Shown: in pieces, positions 24,074 to 33,309 of the stretch
Layout of the letters: every line of letters starts with the position of its first letter
How positions within the stretch are numbered: the first letter of the stretch is position 1
DNA from: Bariatricus massiliensis
Lineage (GTDB): Bacteria; Bacillota; Clostridia; Lachnospirales; Lachnospiraceae
Assembly (NCBI RefSeq): GCF_900086725.1
Contig: NZ_LT574838.1
Coordinates: 1,499,617 to 1,563,616 of the forward strand
Length of the DNA stretch: 64,000 nucleotides
Direction: 5' to 3'
Notes under the pieces: generated by a model
Told to the model about the DNA's origin: nothing
The model's input: the letters and a program-made list of their open reading frames with translations, nothing else
The model's database searches: none
Program-made: the position numbers and the translations under genes

Positions 24074-24908
24074 TGTGTCCGTTCCTCACTTTTCTTTGTA
24101 CTTGCAGTTTGTTATAACGATTCCAAACTCCATCATATAATATGTTGCGCAAAATGTCTATATCCAACAGGCAGGGAAGCCGTTCAAATTCGGCGCTGCA
24201 CTCTCCCATCATCATGCAGAGCATTTCTTTTACCCGCTCCTCATAGTCCGCCCGCTCCGACAGCCGCTGCATCGGATTATAATTTCCTTCTTTTCTATCC
24301 TTCTCCAAATCTTCGTAGGCATCCATAATGTAGATATATTTCCCCAAAAAGAAGCCAAGCCTTCGAAGGCGCCCCTCCCAGTGGTCCTTTTTATATAGAA
24401 ACAGTTCTTCCATCACCCTTCCAAAACACCCGGCGGGCTTGTCGATGTTCTCCTCCCGGCTCTTCTCATATTCCGCCAGCGCTTTCAGCTCCTTCTGTAT
24501 CGCACGGCATTGTCTGGGATACTTGTGAATGACTTTCTTCACCTTCCGCCTGAGGGCACAGGTACCGAGAAATCCTCCCACTTTCTTTTCATCCACCCAA
24601 TCGTCTTTCAGATGGTAATAGGCGAGAATCAAGTTCATATCCGCCGCATATTCTGTGATTTCATTGACCAGCATCCTCTGCTTCTTTACCGGATGCACCT
24701 TACACCGGTGAAGCTCTGTCTTTGTCTCACTCTCATACAGTGATGTAAGAAGAATGACCGCAAACGTCATATCGTATGTGAGCGTCATCTGCCCCATGGT
24801 CCCGTACCGCTTTTTCAAACTTCTGCACAACCCGCAGTAGTAGGACTTATATTTTCGAAAATCCTTCATTTTTAATTCCGGCTCGCAAACCGTTACATAT
24901 CCAAACAT
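24054..24908 (-). CDS. DUF5685-family protein
   Basis: The 284-residue protein starts MFGYVTVCEPELKMKDF, followed by YYCGLCRSLKKRYG (CxxC at about 24-27). It has KYIYIMDAYEDLEKDRKEG and NPMQRL near 194-220, matching DUF5685. The helical all-alpha look with a D/E-rich motif recalls prenyl-synthase-like folds, but function is unknown. It overlaps the DnaJ gene, and this pairing recurs in Lachnospiraceae as far as I recall. Confidence 0.8.
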   Translation of the reverse strand: MFGYVTVCEPELKMKDFRKYKSYYCGLCRSLKKRYGTMGQMTLTYDMTFAVILLTSLYESETKTELHRCKVHPVKKQRMLVNEITEYAADMNLILAYYHLKDDWVDEKKVGGFLGTCALRRKVKKVIHKYPRQCRAIQKELKALAEYEKSREENIDKPAGCFGRVMEELFLYKKDHWEGRLRRLGFFLGKYIYIMDAYEDLEKDRKEGNYNPMQRLSERADYEERVKEMLCMMMGECSAEFERLPCLLDIDILRNILYDGVWNRYNKLQVQRKVRNGHNGEESI

Positions 24909-25078
24909 CCATCCCTTCCTTTCTATGCATAAACATTTAGTAGTTCAATTCTAACAATTTTCTCCGGCTTTATCAACAAATCCCCGCAAAGAATTTGTCC
25001 TCTGTCCCACCTCTCTTGTAAACCAACCGAAAACATGCTACCATACCAAAGTACGAAACGAAAAGGAGAGGGTTTACC

Positions 25079-27103
25079 ATGAATATCAAGACAGAATTTA
25101 TTACTATACAGGGGGCCCCTCTGGAGGGCGCCAACCCACTTCCCCACTTCCGGGAGCGGAACCATGACACACATCCTGTGGACAACGGAACACTGCGGCC
25201 GGAAGACAACGAGCGGTTCGGAACCGAGACGGCCTTCCGTGTCCTTCCTTACCGTATGCAGGACCGCTACAGCCGCAAAAAACGAACCATGGAGATAACC
25301 GGAGTTGTAATGGAAAATGAATTCCTCCGCGCAGAATTTCTCCCTGACTATGGCGGACGCCTCTATTCTTTGAAAGAAAAGACAGGCGGGAAGGAACTCC
25401 TATACCGCAATCCGGTCTTCCAGCCGGCCAACCTTGCCATCCGCAATGCTTGGTTCTCGGGAGGAATCGAGTGGAACATCGCTCAGCTCGGGCACTCCTG
25501 CTCTACCTGTGATAAAGTCTTTTTCGCAAAAGTTCGAGGCGAGGATGGCTATGAATTTCTGAGAATGTATGATTACGAGCGGACCCGGGGGCTTTTATGG
25601 CAGATTGACTTCCATCTGCCCGACGGCAGCCGCCAGCTCTATGCCCATACAGTAATTATCAACGATACGGACAAAGCGGTTCCCATGTACTGGTGGACCA
25701 ACATCGCCGCAAGAGAAGAGGAGGGCTGCCGGATTTTTTCAGGAACCAGAGAGGTGCTGTACATAGAACCCCAGTCACTCTCCAAAGGAGATGCTCATTC
25801 CTTCGGGCGGGGTGAGCTGCCGTCACTCCCCGTCCTTCCTGAAAAGGATGCCTCCTATCCAGAAAACTTCCACTACACAAGTGAGTATTTTTTCCAGAAC
25901 CCAAAAACGATGGACTCGCCTTGGGAAGCCATCACCTATACGGACGGCTCCGCCTTTTTTGAGCGTTCCACACAGCCCCTCTACGTGCGCAAGATGTTCT
26001 GCTGGGGCAGCCACAACGGAGGGCGGACTTGGCGTGATTACCTTTCCGTACCGGGAAAGGGTAATTATGTGGAGATACAGGCCGGCCTTGCGCCCACGCA
26101 GCTTCACACCATACAGCTGGATGCCCACGAGGTTATTTCCTTCACCCAGTGCTACGGCAGCTTATCCTTAGAGTCCGGAGACGCCAACCTGCCGGACTAC
26201 GAGTCTGCCCGCATGTTGGTGAAGACTGCCGTAAACGCGGCCGTCTCCGCTGACAAGGTAAAAGAGATGGACGGCTTTTTCTCCGCCCACGCCACCTTGC
26301 CCTGCTCCAAACTCATACACAGCGGCCACGGCTGGGGTGCTCTTGAGCAGGCCCGCCGCCTCAAAGAAGGGCAGCCCCTTTTCCCGCGCCAATTCACCTT
26401 TCCGGCTGAGACGCTTACCACCACACAGGAAAATTGGCTTGCGCTTTTATGGGACGGCCCCATGGAGGAACTAACCAGCGCGCAAGTCCCTCTCTCCTTC
26501 CAGACCGATCCCGCATGGCTTCCTTACCTAAAGCATCGGGTGAATGCCGAACCGGACAATGTGACCGCTCTTTTGCTCATGGGAATCTTGCTCTACGAGA
26601 ACGGAGCGTGGGACTACGGAACCGCCTGTTGGAAAAAAGCCTTGCAGCACCAGAATCTACCGATTCTTTGGAGGAATCTCGCTTGTGCCGCCGCTCAGGA
26701 GGGGAACAATGCTCAGGCTGTCGCCTATATGGAACAAGCTCATCTGGAGTCTTATCCCGACATCGACCGTGCCTTCTACGCCGAATACTTCCGCTATCTT
26801 CTGATAGACGGTCAGGCAGAAAAAATATTCGCCCTATATCAGAATCTTCCTGAGAGCCTGCAGAACACCGAAGTTCTATTGCTGGAGGCCTGTGAAGCCG
26901 CAGAGCAATTGCTGTCCGCTGACGATGGCGCACACAACGAGACCACTGTCTTTGGCTTTCTGGAAGACGCCTTCACAAGAGACTATGCTTTAATAAGGGA
27001 AGGCGAGACCCGCATGAGCGATATCTGGTTCGCCTATGCACGTAAAAAAGGAATCCGCAGTGACCGGATTCCCAGACATCTCGATATGCGCCTTACGGAC
27101 TAA
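25079..27103 (+). CDS. DUF5107 protein with C-terminal TPR region
   Basis: The 674-residue protein opens with about 330 residues of DUF5107, rich in carbohydrate-enzyme-like beta strands (FLPDYGGRLYSLKEK, NAWFSGGIEWNI). A helical region follows with TPR repeats from about 470 (NVTALLLMGILLYENGAWD, LACAAAQEGNNAQAVAYM). DUF5107 proteins are often tied to sugar metabolism and may be glycoside-hydrolase-related; no catalytic residues can be claimed here. GGAGAGGG precedes the ATG. Confidence 0.8.
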   Translation: MNIKTEFITIQGAPLEGANPLPHFRERNHDTHPVDNGTLRPEDNERFGTETAFRVLPYRMQDRYSRKKRTMEITGVVMENEFLRAEFLPDYGGRLYSLKEKTGGKELLYRNPVFQPANLAIRNAWFSGGIEWNIAQLGHSCSTCDKVFFAKVRGEDGYEFLRMYDYERTRGLLWQIDFHLPDGSRQLYAHTVIINDTDKAVPMYWWTNIAAREEEGCRIFSGTREVLYIEPQSLSKGDAHSFGRGELPSLPVLPEKDASYPENFHYTSEYFFQNPKTMDSPWEAITYTDGSAFFERSTQPLYVRKMFCWGSHNGGRTWRDYLSVPGKGNYVEIQAGLAPTQLHTIQLDAHEVISFTQCYGSLSLESGDANLPDYESARMLVKTAVNAAVSADKVKEMDGFFSAHATLPCSKLIHSGHGWGALEQARRLKEGQPLFPRQFTFPAETLTTTQENWLALLWDGPMEELTSAQVPLSFQTDPAWLPYLKHRVNAEPDNVTALLLMGILLYENGAWDYGTACWKKALQHQNLPILWRNLACAAAQEGNNAQAVAYMEQAHLESYPDIDRAFYAEYFRYLLIDGQAEKIFALYQNLPESLQNTEVLLLEACEAAEQLLSADDGAHNETTVFGFLEDAFTRDYALIREGETRMSDIWFAYARKKGIRSDRIPRHLDMRLTD

Positions 27104-27121
27104 CATATCCACAATGTAAAT

Positions 27122-27161
27122 ATACCCCGTCAAGCTGCATGCGCAGCGATTGGCGGGGTAT
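27122..27161. terminator. Terminator between convergent DUF5107 and lipoprotein genes
   Basis: ATACCCCG (27122-27129) pairs with CGGGGTAT (27154-27161), with an inner CTGC/GCAG match. The hairpin lies between two convergent stops and likely serves both. Confidence 0.65.
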
Positions 27162-27170
27162 GATTAAGCG

Positions 27171-28280
27171 TTATTTTGTTGAACTTGTTTCATTTGTTTT
27201 ATTATTTCCCGCATTGCCGGTGGAATCGTCTGATTCCTTAGGCTCCACCTGCTTGCAGTTATCAGCCACCCACTTCTGTACGACTTCTTTATTCGCCATC
27301 TTCATCAGTTCTTCTTCGGATGCGTCTTCCAGCATAGCCTCTACACTTTCATAGCCGTAAGTCTCTGCGTACTCTTCATACTTCTTCTGAAGCTCATCCT
27401 CGGACAAAGCAAGCTTCTCCTTCTTCGCAATAAGCTCAATCACCTGCTCCTGCTGAATCTGGGATTTAGCGGCTTTGGAGAGCTGGGTATTATAAGTATC
27501 CTCATCCATGTTCAGATAAGTTTCCAAGAAATCCGTGAACTCAACACCATACATCTCAGCGTACTGCTTATACTGTGAGTCTATCATATCTATCATTTCC
27601 TGAAGTTCTTCTGTCGGATACTTTTTCACCTCAACATTTTCCATCAATGCGCTCCAAGCATTGGAAACCAATGTCTCCTCTGCGCTTGCTTGGTTATTAT
27701 CCGCCAAGAGTTTCTTCACTTCTTTTTTGTAATCTTCCACTGTCTTTGATTCTTTAGACACTTTGGCAACAAAATCGTCATTCAATTCAGGAACATTACT
27801 CTTGGAGATAGATTTCACAGTTATGGTAAATACTGCCGCTTTTCCAGCCATCTCCGCATTACCGTAATCTTCCGGGAATGTTACGTCAATGTCAAAGGTC
27901 TCCCCTGCATTGTGTCCGATAATTCCGTCTTCAAATCCGGGAATGAAAGTACCGCTTCCTATCTCTAAATCGGAATCCGTTGCACTTCCGCCGTCGAACG
28001 CCACACCGTCGACTTTGCCCTCATAATCAATTTTCACCGTGTCCCCGCTTTCCACCGGGCGGTCTGTAACCTCCACAACATCCGCATTCTGCTCGAGCTG
28101 GGCTTGGATGTAACTTTCCACTTCTTCGTCCGTTACCTTTGCTGTATCGGCTTTTTCTACTTCTATACCCTTATACTGCTTCACCTTCACATAGTCGTTG
28201 GATATTTCTTTGGAACAGCCCGTAACAAGAACTGCTAACGCGCAGACACCTGCCGCGAGCACTGCCATCTTCTTTTTCAT
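27171..28280 (-). CDS. Trigger-factor-like FKBP peptidyl-prolyl isomerase lipoprotein
   Basis: The 369-residue protein has a lipobox signal (VLVTGCSKE at about residues 17-25), so it is predicted to be an exported lipoprotein. An FKBP domain (about 98-185: SGDTVKIDYEGKVDGVAFDG, GSGTFIPGFEDGIIGH, VTFPEDYG) and a long C-terminal helical arm as in trigger factor follow. It lacks the ribosome-binding domain of trigger factor. A role in folding exported proteins is inferred. The acidic, Asn/Thr-rich tail is disordered. Confidence 0.85.
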   Translation of the reverse strand: MKKKMAVLAAGVCALAVLVTGCSKEISNDYVKVKQYKGIEVEKADTAKVTDEEVESYIQAQLEQNADVVEVTDRPVESGDTVKIDYEGKVDGVAFDGGSATDSDLEIGSGTFIPGFEDGIIGHNAGETFDIDVTFPEDYGNAEMAGKAAVFTITVKSISKSNVPELNDDFVAKVSKESKTVEDYKKEVKKLLADNNQASAEETLVSNAWSALMENVEVKKYPTEELQEMIDMIDSQYKQYAEMYGVEFTDFLETYLNMDEDTYNTQLSKAAKSQIQQEQVIELIAKKEKLALSEDELQKKYEEYAETYGYESVEAMLEDASEEELMKMANKEVVQKWVADNCKQVEPKESDDSTGNAGNNKTNETSSTK

Positions 28281-28379
28281 TACTACACCTCTTAATACTT
28301 AAATTTAACGCTATTACGTTTATAACACATTCAAGGCAAAATGAAAAGGGATTTTCTTGAGTTCACAGTTATTTCAGAA

Positions 28380-29855
28380 TTACAAAAGCGGGGAGAACAA
28401 TCTTGAGAACTGCTCCTTTATGCGAATCCACAGTGTTCTTTCCTCATACATTTTCCTTGTGACCAGCGTACTTTTTCTGATATCGTTCAAAAATGCCTCT
28501 TCCATGATTCTGGTAGTCCGTTCGCTGTAAATAGTGGCGTTTACTTCAAAATTGAGCTGGAAGCTCCGGATATCCATGTTGGCTGTCCCCATGCAGGTAA
28601 CCTGTCCGTCCACCGTCAATGTTTTGGCATGGAGGAATCCATTATCATAAGTGTAACATCTGGCCCCCTCCGCGATCATCTCCCCGATATGGGAGTAAGT
28701 GGCCCAATAGACAAGGGGATGATCCGGCTTACAGGGTACCATGATCCGCACATCAATCCCCGAACGGGCCGCCACCTTGAGAGCCGCAAGAATCGGGTCA
28801 TCCGGTATGAAGTACGGTGTCTGCAGATAAATGTGATGCCTTGCCTTGTGGATAAGTTTAAGATAGTTGTCCCGAATCGCAGGATTCTGAGAGTCCGGGC
28901 CGCTTGAAATAATCTGTACAGGATCTCTGCCGTTCCTTACATAGACCGGTATCTCAAACAAATGGTCCTCCAGAAACAGATTTTCCTTTGCCGCATAGTT
29001 CCAGTCCAGCACGAAGCGGACAGCAAGCGATGTCACCGCCGAACCTTCTATACATATGTGCGTATCTCTCCAGTACCCGAACTTTTTCGAGAGACCGATA
29101 TATTCTCTGCCGATATTGAATCCTCCCACAAAACCGATTCTTCCGTCAATCACGGCAATCTTCCTGTGGTTGCGGTAATTCAGGCGAAGCTGTAGATTCC
29201 CGAATAATGCGGGGAAAAATTCTGCCACCTGAATCCCGGCATTCTCCAGCCTGACCCAAGTCTTATTGCGGGTGCTCCGGCATCCCATGGCATCGAAAAG
29301 CACACGTATCTCCACGCCCTGACGGGCCTTACGCACCAGAACGTCCTCCAATTCCTGCCAGAGTTCATCATCACGGATAATGTAATACTGCAAATGTATA
29401 TAACGCTGGGCCTGCTCCATCTCCGCAAGCAGCGCCTCGAATTTTTCCTTCCCGTCTGTATAGACTCTCACATCATTGTTGTCGGTAAGTACCGCCTCCG
29501 CACTGTTGAGATTATACAATATCAGGCTCTGGAACCGCTCCATTTCCGGGTTTCTGAGCCTTAGCTTTTTCCGGTAAATGGATTCCTCCTGCCTTCTGAT
29601 CGCATATTTTACCTCTCCCTCTATCTCCTTCACCCGGAACATTTTACTCTTTCTATAGTCCTGCCCCAGAAGAAGATAAAGAAAAAAGCCGGCTATCGGC
29701 ACAAAATACAAGACCAGCAGCCAGGTCCAGACCGTCTGCGGACTCCTGCGCTGAAAAAATATAATCACGATAGATAACAAAATATTAATAAACACGAGAT
29801 TGTCCATGCACCACCAAAATGCATTCCCGGCAACGCTCCAGATAGTATCACCCAT
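28380..29855 (-). CDS. cls: Cardiolipin synthase (PLD family)
   Basis: The 491-residue protein has two N-terminal membrane helices (about residues 18-35 and 42-62), followed by two HKD motifs: HRKIAVIDGRIGFVGG (about 225) and HAKTLTVDGQVTCMG (about 405). It joins two phosphatidylglycerol molecules into cardiolipin at the membrane. The ATG at 29855 is used; the longer frame starts at a TTG. It sits alone on the minus strand. Confidence 0.93.
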   Translation of the reverse strand: MGDTIWSVAGNAFWWCMDNLVFINILLSIVIIFFQRRSPQTVWTWLLVLYFVPIAGFFLYLLLGQDYRKSKMFRVKEIEGEVKYAIRRQEESIYRKKLRLRNPEMERFQSLILYNLNSAEAVLTDNNDVRVYTDGKEKFEALLAEMEQAQRYIHLQYYIIRDDELWQELEDVLVRKARQGVEIRVLFDAMGCRSTRNKTWVRLENAGIQVAEFFPALFGNLQLRLNYRNHRKIAVIDGRIGFVGGFNIGREYIGLSKKFGYWRDTHICIEGSAVTSLAVRFVLDWNYAAKENLFLEDHLFEIPVYVRNGRDPVQIISSGPDSQNPAIRDNYLKLIHKARHHIYLQTPYFIPDDPILAALKVAARSGIDVRIMVPCKPDHPLVYWATYSHIGEMIAEGARCYTYDNGFLHAKTLTVDGQVTCMGTANMDIRSFQLNFEVNATIYSERTTRIMEEAFLNDIRKSTLVTRKMYEERTLWIRIKEQFSRLFSPLL

Positions 29856-30051
29856 TCTCTCACCCGTCCTCCCATACAAAGAGTATTACCCTTTGCTGAT
29901 ATTATACCCGTTTCCTTCTGGAAAAGTAACCCCAAACCATGTAAAACCACTGAGAAAAACGGACAGAATACGCCAGAATCTCTTGCACTTGCCTGCAAAC
30001 AATGTTACAATGTCAAATGTGAATATACGAAACGTATGAGGAGGAATACCC

Positions 30052-30498
30052 GTGAGTACAGTAACAATTGTTTTACTGGTTATATTAGCTGTTCTGGTCA
30101 TTGCACTGATTGTTTTATATTTCCTCGGGAAAAAAGCAGAAAAGAAACAGGCTGAACAAGAAAAGATGCTGGAGTCCGCAGCCCAGCAGGTAACGATGCT
30201 GATTATCGACAAAGGAAAGATGCGTTTGAAAGACGCCGGCTTTCCGGCCATCGTAATGGAAAGCACGCCAAAGTATCTGCGCCGCTCTAAAGTACCTGTG
30301 GTAAAAGCCAAGGTCGGGCCGAAGATTATGACTCTGATGTGTGACGCGAAAGTATTTCCGCTGATTCCTATCAAGAAGGAAGTAAAGGCTACTATAAGCG
30401 GTATCTACATCACCAATGTCAAAGGACTCAGAGGACCGCTGGAAGCGCCGAAGAAGAAGAAAAAAGGTCTTATGGCGAAGCTTCGCGGTGAAGCATAA
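30052..30498 (+). CDS. Membrane-anchored basic protein, unknown function
   Basis: The 148-residue protein starts at GTG with GAGGAGG upstream. Residues 3-26 are one hydrophobic helix followed by a basic stretch (GKKAEKKQ), so it is anchored with the rest inside. A soluble domain with TPKYLRRSKVPVVKAKVGPK follows; the tail is rich in lysine (APKKKKKG). I know no function. A strong terminator follows. Confidence 0.7.
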   Translation: MSTVTIVLLVILAVLVIALIVLYFLGKKAEKKQAEQEKMLESAAQQVTMLIIDKGKMRLKDAGFPAIVMESTPKYLRRSKVPVVKAKVGPKIMTLMCDAKVFPLIPIKKEVKATISGIYITNVKGLRGPLEAPKKKKKGLMAKLRGEA

Positions 30499-30525
30499 AG
30501 AATTTTATTCCATGCAATTATAGAA

Positions 30526-30555
30526 AAACGATGCTGATAACAGCATCGTTTTTTT
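30526..30555. terminator. Bidirectional terminator between 30498 and fucI
   Basis: AAACGATGCTG and CAGCATCGTTT form a perfect stem with an ATAA loop, followed by TTTTTT on the + strand. It serves the convergent stops of the small membrane protein and fucI. Confidence 0.8.
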
Positions 30556-30557
30556 GT

Positions 30558-32351
30558 CTATTTATACATCGGCCCATAAGCCGCACACGCCCGGTAGTCC
30601 TGCGCCTCCTTGTCCATCCCGAAGGCATTCCAACTGGCCGGACGGAAGATGGACTCCTCCGGTACATTGTGCATGCACACCGGTATCCGCAGCATCGAGC
30701 ACAGCGTGATCATATCCGCGCCCACATGACCGTAGCTGATGGCCCCATGGTTCGCCCCCCAGTTGTTCATCACATCGTAGGCGCTCTTGAACGCCCCCTC
30801 GCCCGTGACTCTTGGCGCGAACCACGTGCACGGCCATGTATAATCCGTACGCTTCCACAGGCTGTCCGACACCTCCTCCGGAAGCTCCACGCTCCAACCT
30901 TCCGCCAGCTGCACCACAGGGCCCACTCCCTTCACCAGATTCACGCGCACCATGGTCATGGGCATTCTGGCCCGCGTCTCGAACCGGGAGGAATACCCGC
31001 CTCCCCGGAAGTAGCCCAGATCCGCCTCGCACCATGTGGTGGCCTTCAGGCAGGCGTCGATGTCCGTTTCCGTCATCTCCCAGAAGGGCTTCATGCTCCC
31101 CCTGCCCCCGGCGTCCCTGGCCGCACCGCTGGCATCCAGGCAGCAGGCCCCGGAGTTGATCAGATGCAGGAAACCGCCCGCTTCTTTCGCCTCCCCTTCC
31201 AGTTCATACCCAGTCACTCTCTTCACCGCCTCCCCGGACCAGCAGGTGCGCACATCCGCGAACATCTGGGCCCGGTTCGTCAACAGCTTCAAGAGCAGCA
31301 TGCCCACCCCGTTCAGGGTGTCGTTCTCCGTGGCAAGGATGTAGGGCTCCCTCGCCCCGTTCCAGTCGAAGGAGCTGTTCAGGATGGCCTCCGGGAAATC
31401 CGTGTTGGGCAGGTGGTCCGTCCACTGCCGCTGGCCTTGGAAGCCCGCCGCTATGGCGTTATGCCCCAGCTTCTCCTCCCCCCATTCTTCCGGGAGCCTC
31501 GGGTTCCCGTTCATCAGGTCCTTGATGATGAGGGCACATTTGATGGTGAATTCCCAGTTGTAGTCCTTGGCTTCTCGGTCGTGCTGTACTTCCAGAGGAT
31601 TCTTGTCCCATCCCTCCGGGCAGCGCTCCTTCACCCACGCCCGCGCCTTCTCATATTCCTTCTCGTCGTAGATGCCCCGCTCTATCCTCCGCAGCACTTC
31701 CACCTCGTCCACGGACTCCACCCGCATGCCCAGATATTCCTCGAAGAAATCCGGATCGATGCCGGAGCCGGAGATGCCCATGCAGGCAGCGCCTATCTGC
31801 AGATAGGACTTCCCGCGCATGGAGGCTGCGGCCACCGCGGCCCTCGCGAACCGGAGCAGCTTTTCCTGCACATCCGCGGGGATCTCTTCATCATCCGCCT
31901 CCTGCACATGCCTTCCATAGATGCCGAAGGCGGGGAGCCCCTTCCTTGCGTGGGCGGCCAGCACTGAGGCCAGATAGACCGCGCCGGGGCGTTCCGTAGC
32001 GTTGAGCCCCCAGACCCCCTTGATGGTCATGGGGTCCATGTCCATGGTCTCCGAGCCGTAGCACCAGCAGGGCGTCACGGAGAGGGTAATGTCTACGCCC
32101 GCGGTCCTGAACTTCTGGGCACAGGCGGCGGCCTCCGCCACACGGCCGATGGTGGTGTCCGCCACGACGACTTCCACCGTTTCTCCGTCTGTATAGCGGA
32201 TATGCTCCTCAAAGAGCCTCTTCGCCGCCTTTGCCATGGACATGGTCTGTTCTTCCAGTCCGCCCCGCACGTCCAGCAGTCCCTGTCTGGCGTCAATGAC
32301 CGGGCGGATTCCAATTACGGGATGCCTTCCTATCACTCTCTTCTCTGCCAT
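30558..32351 (-). CDS. fucI: L-fucose isomerase
   Basis: The 597-residue protein matches FucI (591 residues in E. coli): SSFDWNGAREPYILATEND and GQRQWTDHLPN supply metal ligands, and ISYGHVGADMITL holds the active His. It interconverts L-fucose and L-fuculose, or D-arabinose and D-ribulose. It leads directly to an aldolase-family gene 45 bases upstream on the same strand. Its codons are strikingly G/C-rich at third positions compared with that gene and the rest of the operon, so it may have a different origin. Confidence 0.92.
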   Translation of the reverse strand: MAEKRVIGRHPVIGIRPVIDARQGLLDVRGGLEEQTMSMAKAAKRLFEEHIRYTDGETVEVVVADTTIGRVAEAAACAQKFRTAGVDITLSVTPCWCYGSETMDMDPMTIKGVWGLNATERPGAVYLASVLAAHARKGLPAFGIYGRHVQEADDEEIPADVQEKLLRFARAAVAAASMRGKSYLQIGAACMGISGSGIDPDFFEEYLGMRVESVDEVEVLRRIERGIYDEKEYEKARAWVKERCPEGWDKNPLEVQHDREAKDYNWEFTIKCALIIKDLMNGNPRLPEEWGEEKLGHNAIAAGFQGQRQWTDHLPNTDFPEAILNSSFDWNGAREPYILATENDTLNGVGMLLLKLLTNRAQMFADVRTCWSGEAVKRVTGYELEGEAKEAGGFLHLINSGACCLDASGAARDAGGRGSMKPFWEMTETDIDACLKATTWCEADLGYFRGGGYSSRFETRARMPMTMVRVNLVKGVGPVVQLAEGWSVELPEEVSDSLWKRTDYTWPCTWFAPRVTGEGAFKSAYDVMNNWGANHGAISYGHVGADMITLCSMLRIPVCMHNVPEESIFRPASWNAFGMDKEAQDYRACAAYGPMYK

Positions 32352-32396
32352 TTTTCTTCCTCCTTACCGCAGCTTTACTGCTATCCATCCACAATC

Positions 32397-33296
32397 CTAT
32401 ACTTCTGTGAAGTGCCGTTCATCAAGCTTCTTAATCAAGGCCGCCTCTCGCTTCTCATCCAGCGGTATAAGCGGCGCCCGCATCCCGCTGCCCGCTATAA
32501 TTCCCCTGTGTTTCAGCGCAGTCTTATAACAGGCAATATTCTGTTTTTCACTTAAGATATTATTTAAAATATTTGTTTTTTTCTGCAGCCTCATTGCCTG
32601 CTCCGTATCTCCTGCCTGAACAGCGGCCCATACCGCCTCATAATGCTCAGGAATTACATTGGCGTTTCCCGATACCGTCCCGTCCCCGCCCGCAAAACAC
32701 GTAACGGCAAATAACTCATCTGGCCCGCATAATACGGAAAACTCTCCATTTTTTAAGGTCATGAATTCTTGGATTCTGGACATATTATTTACACTATACT
32801 TAATTCCCACCACATTAGGACATCTGTCGGCCAGCTTCCCCGCTAACTCGGGTGTGATATCGTTGACTGCACACTGCGGTATTCCGTACAAGTATATCGG
32901 GAAATCCACCCCCACGCTTTTGGATACCGACTCATAAAATCCTGTGAGTTCTTCGTCGGTGAGTTTAAAAAACGCCGGTGTCACAACTCCGATTCCGTCG
33001 GCCCCCGTCCGCTCTGCATGCCGGGCCAGTTCTTTGGTATCTTCAAGATTCCATGCCCCCGCCTGTACATAGACAACCGCTCTCCCAGCGGCCTGCTGGA
33101 TAACAGTCTCCGCCACCACCTTCCTTTCCTCCACGCTTAAATACATCATTTCCCCCGTCGTTCCCGCCGGATAGAGACATTGAATCCCCTTATCGATCAA
33201 ATATTCCGTCAGTTTTTCCAGACTCTTAACATCAACTCTGCCCTCTTCATCAAATGGTGTCACCATCGGCACCGTCACCCCATATAATTTCCTCAT
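32397..33296 (-). CDS. DapA-family aldolase/lyase
   Basis: The 299-residue TIM-barrel has the family marks YPAGTTGEMMYLSVEERK (about 41-58), the tyrosine in PIYLYGIP (about 135) and Schiff-base Lys in GIKYS (about 162). Members cleave or form 2-keto acids (dihydrodipicolinate synthase, N-acetylneuraminate lyase, keto-deoxy-sugar-acid aldolases). The operon with FucI and a dehydrogenase suggests a sugar-acid substrate rather than lysine synthesis; the exact reaction is open. Confidence 0.85.
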   Translation of the reverse strand: MRKLYGVTVPMVTPFDEEGRVDVKSLEKLTEYLIDKGIQCLYPAGTTGEMMYLSVEERKVVAETVIQQAAGRAVVYVQAGAWNLEDTKELARHAERTGADGIGVVTPAFFKLTDEELTGFYESVSKSVGVDFPIYLYGIPQCAVNDITPELAGKLADRCPNVVGIKYSVNNMSRIQEFMTLKNGEFSVLCGPDELFAVTCFAGGDGTVSGNANVIPEHYEAVWAAVQAGDTEQAMRLQKKTNILNNILSEKQNIACYKTALKHRGIIAGSGMRAPLIPLDEKREAALIKKLDERHFTEV

Positions 33297-33309
33297 GGCG
33301 AATCCCTCC

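Noticed and set aside
30531..31967. Long + strand open frame (478 codons) antisense to fucI
   Set aside because: It arises from the GC-rich codon usage of fucI; the protein is Pro/His/Arg-rich with no domain, while the minus-strand frame is a full-length FucI.
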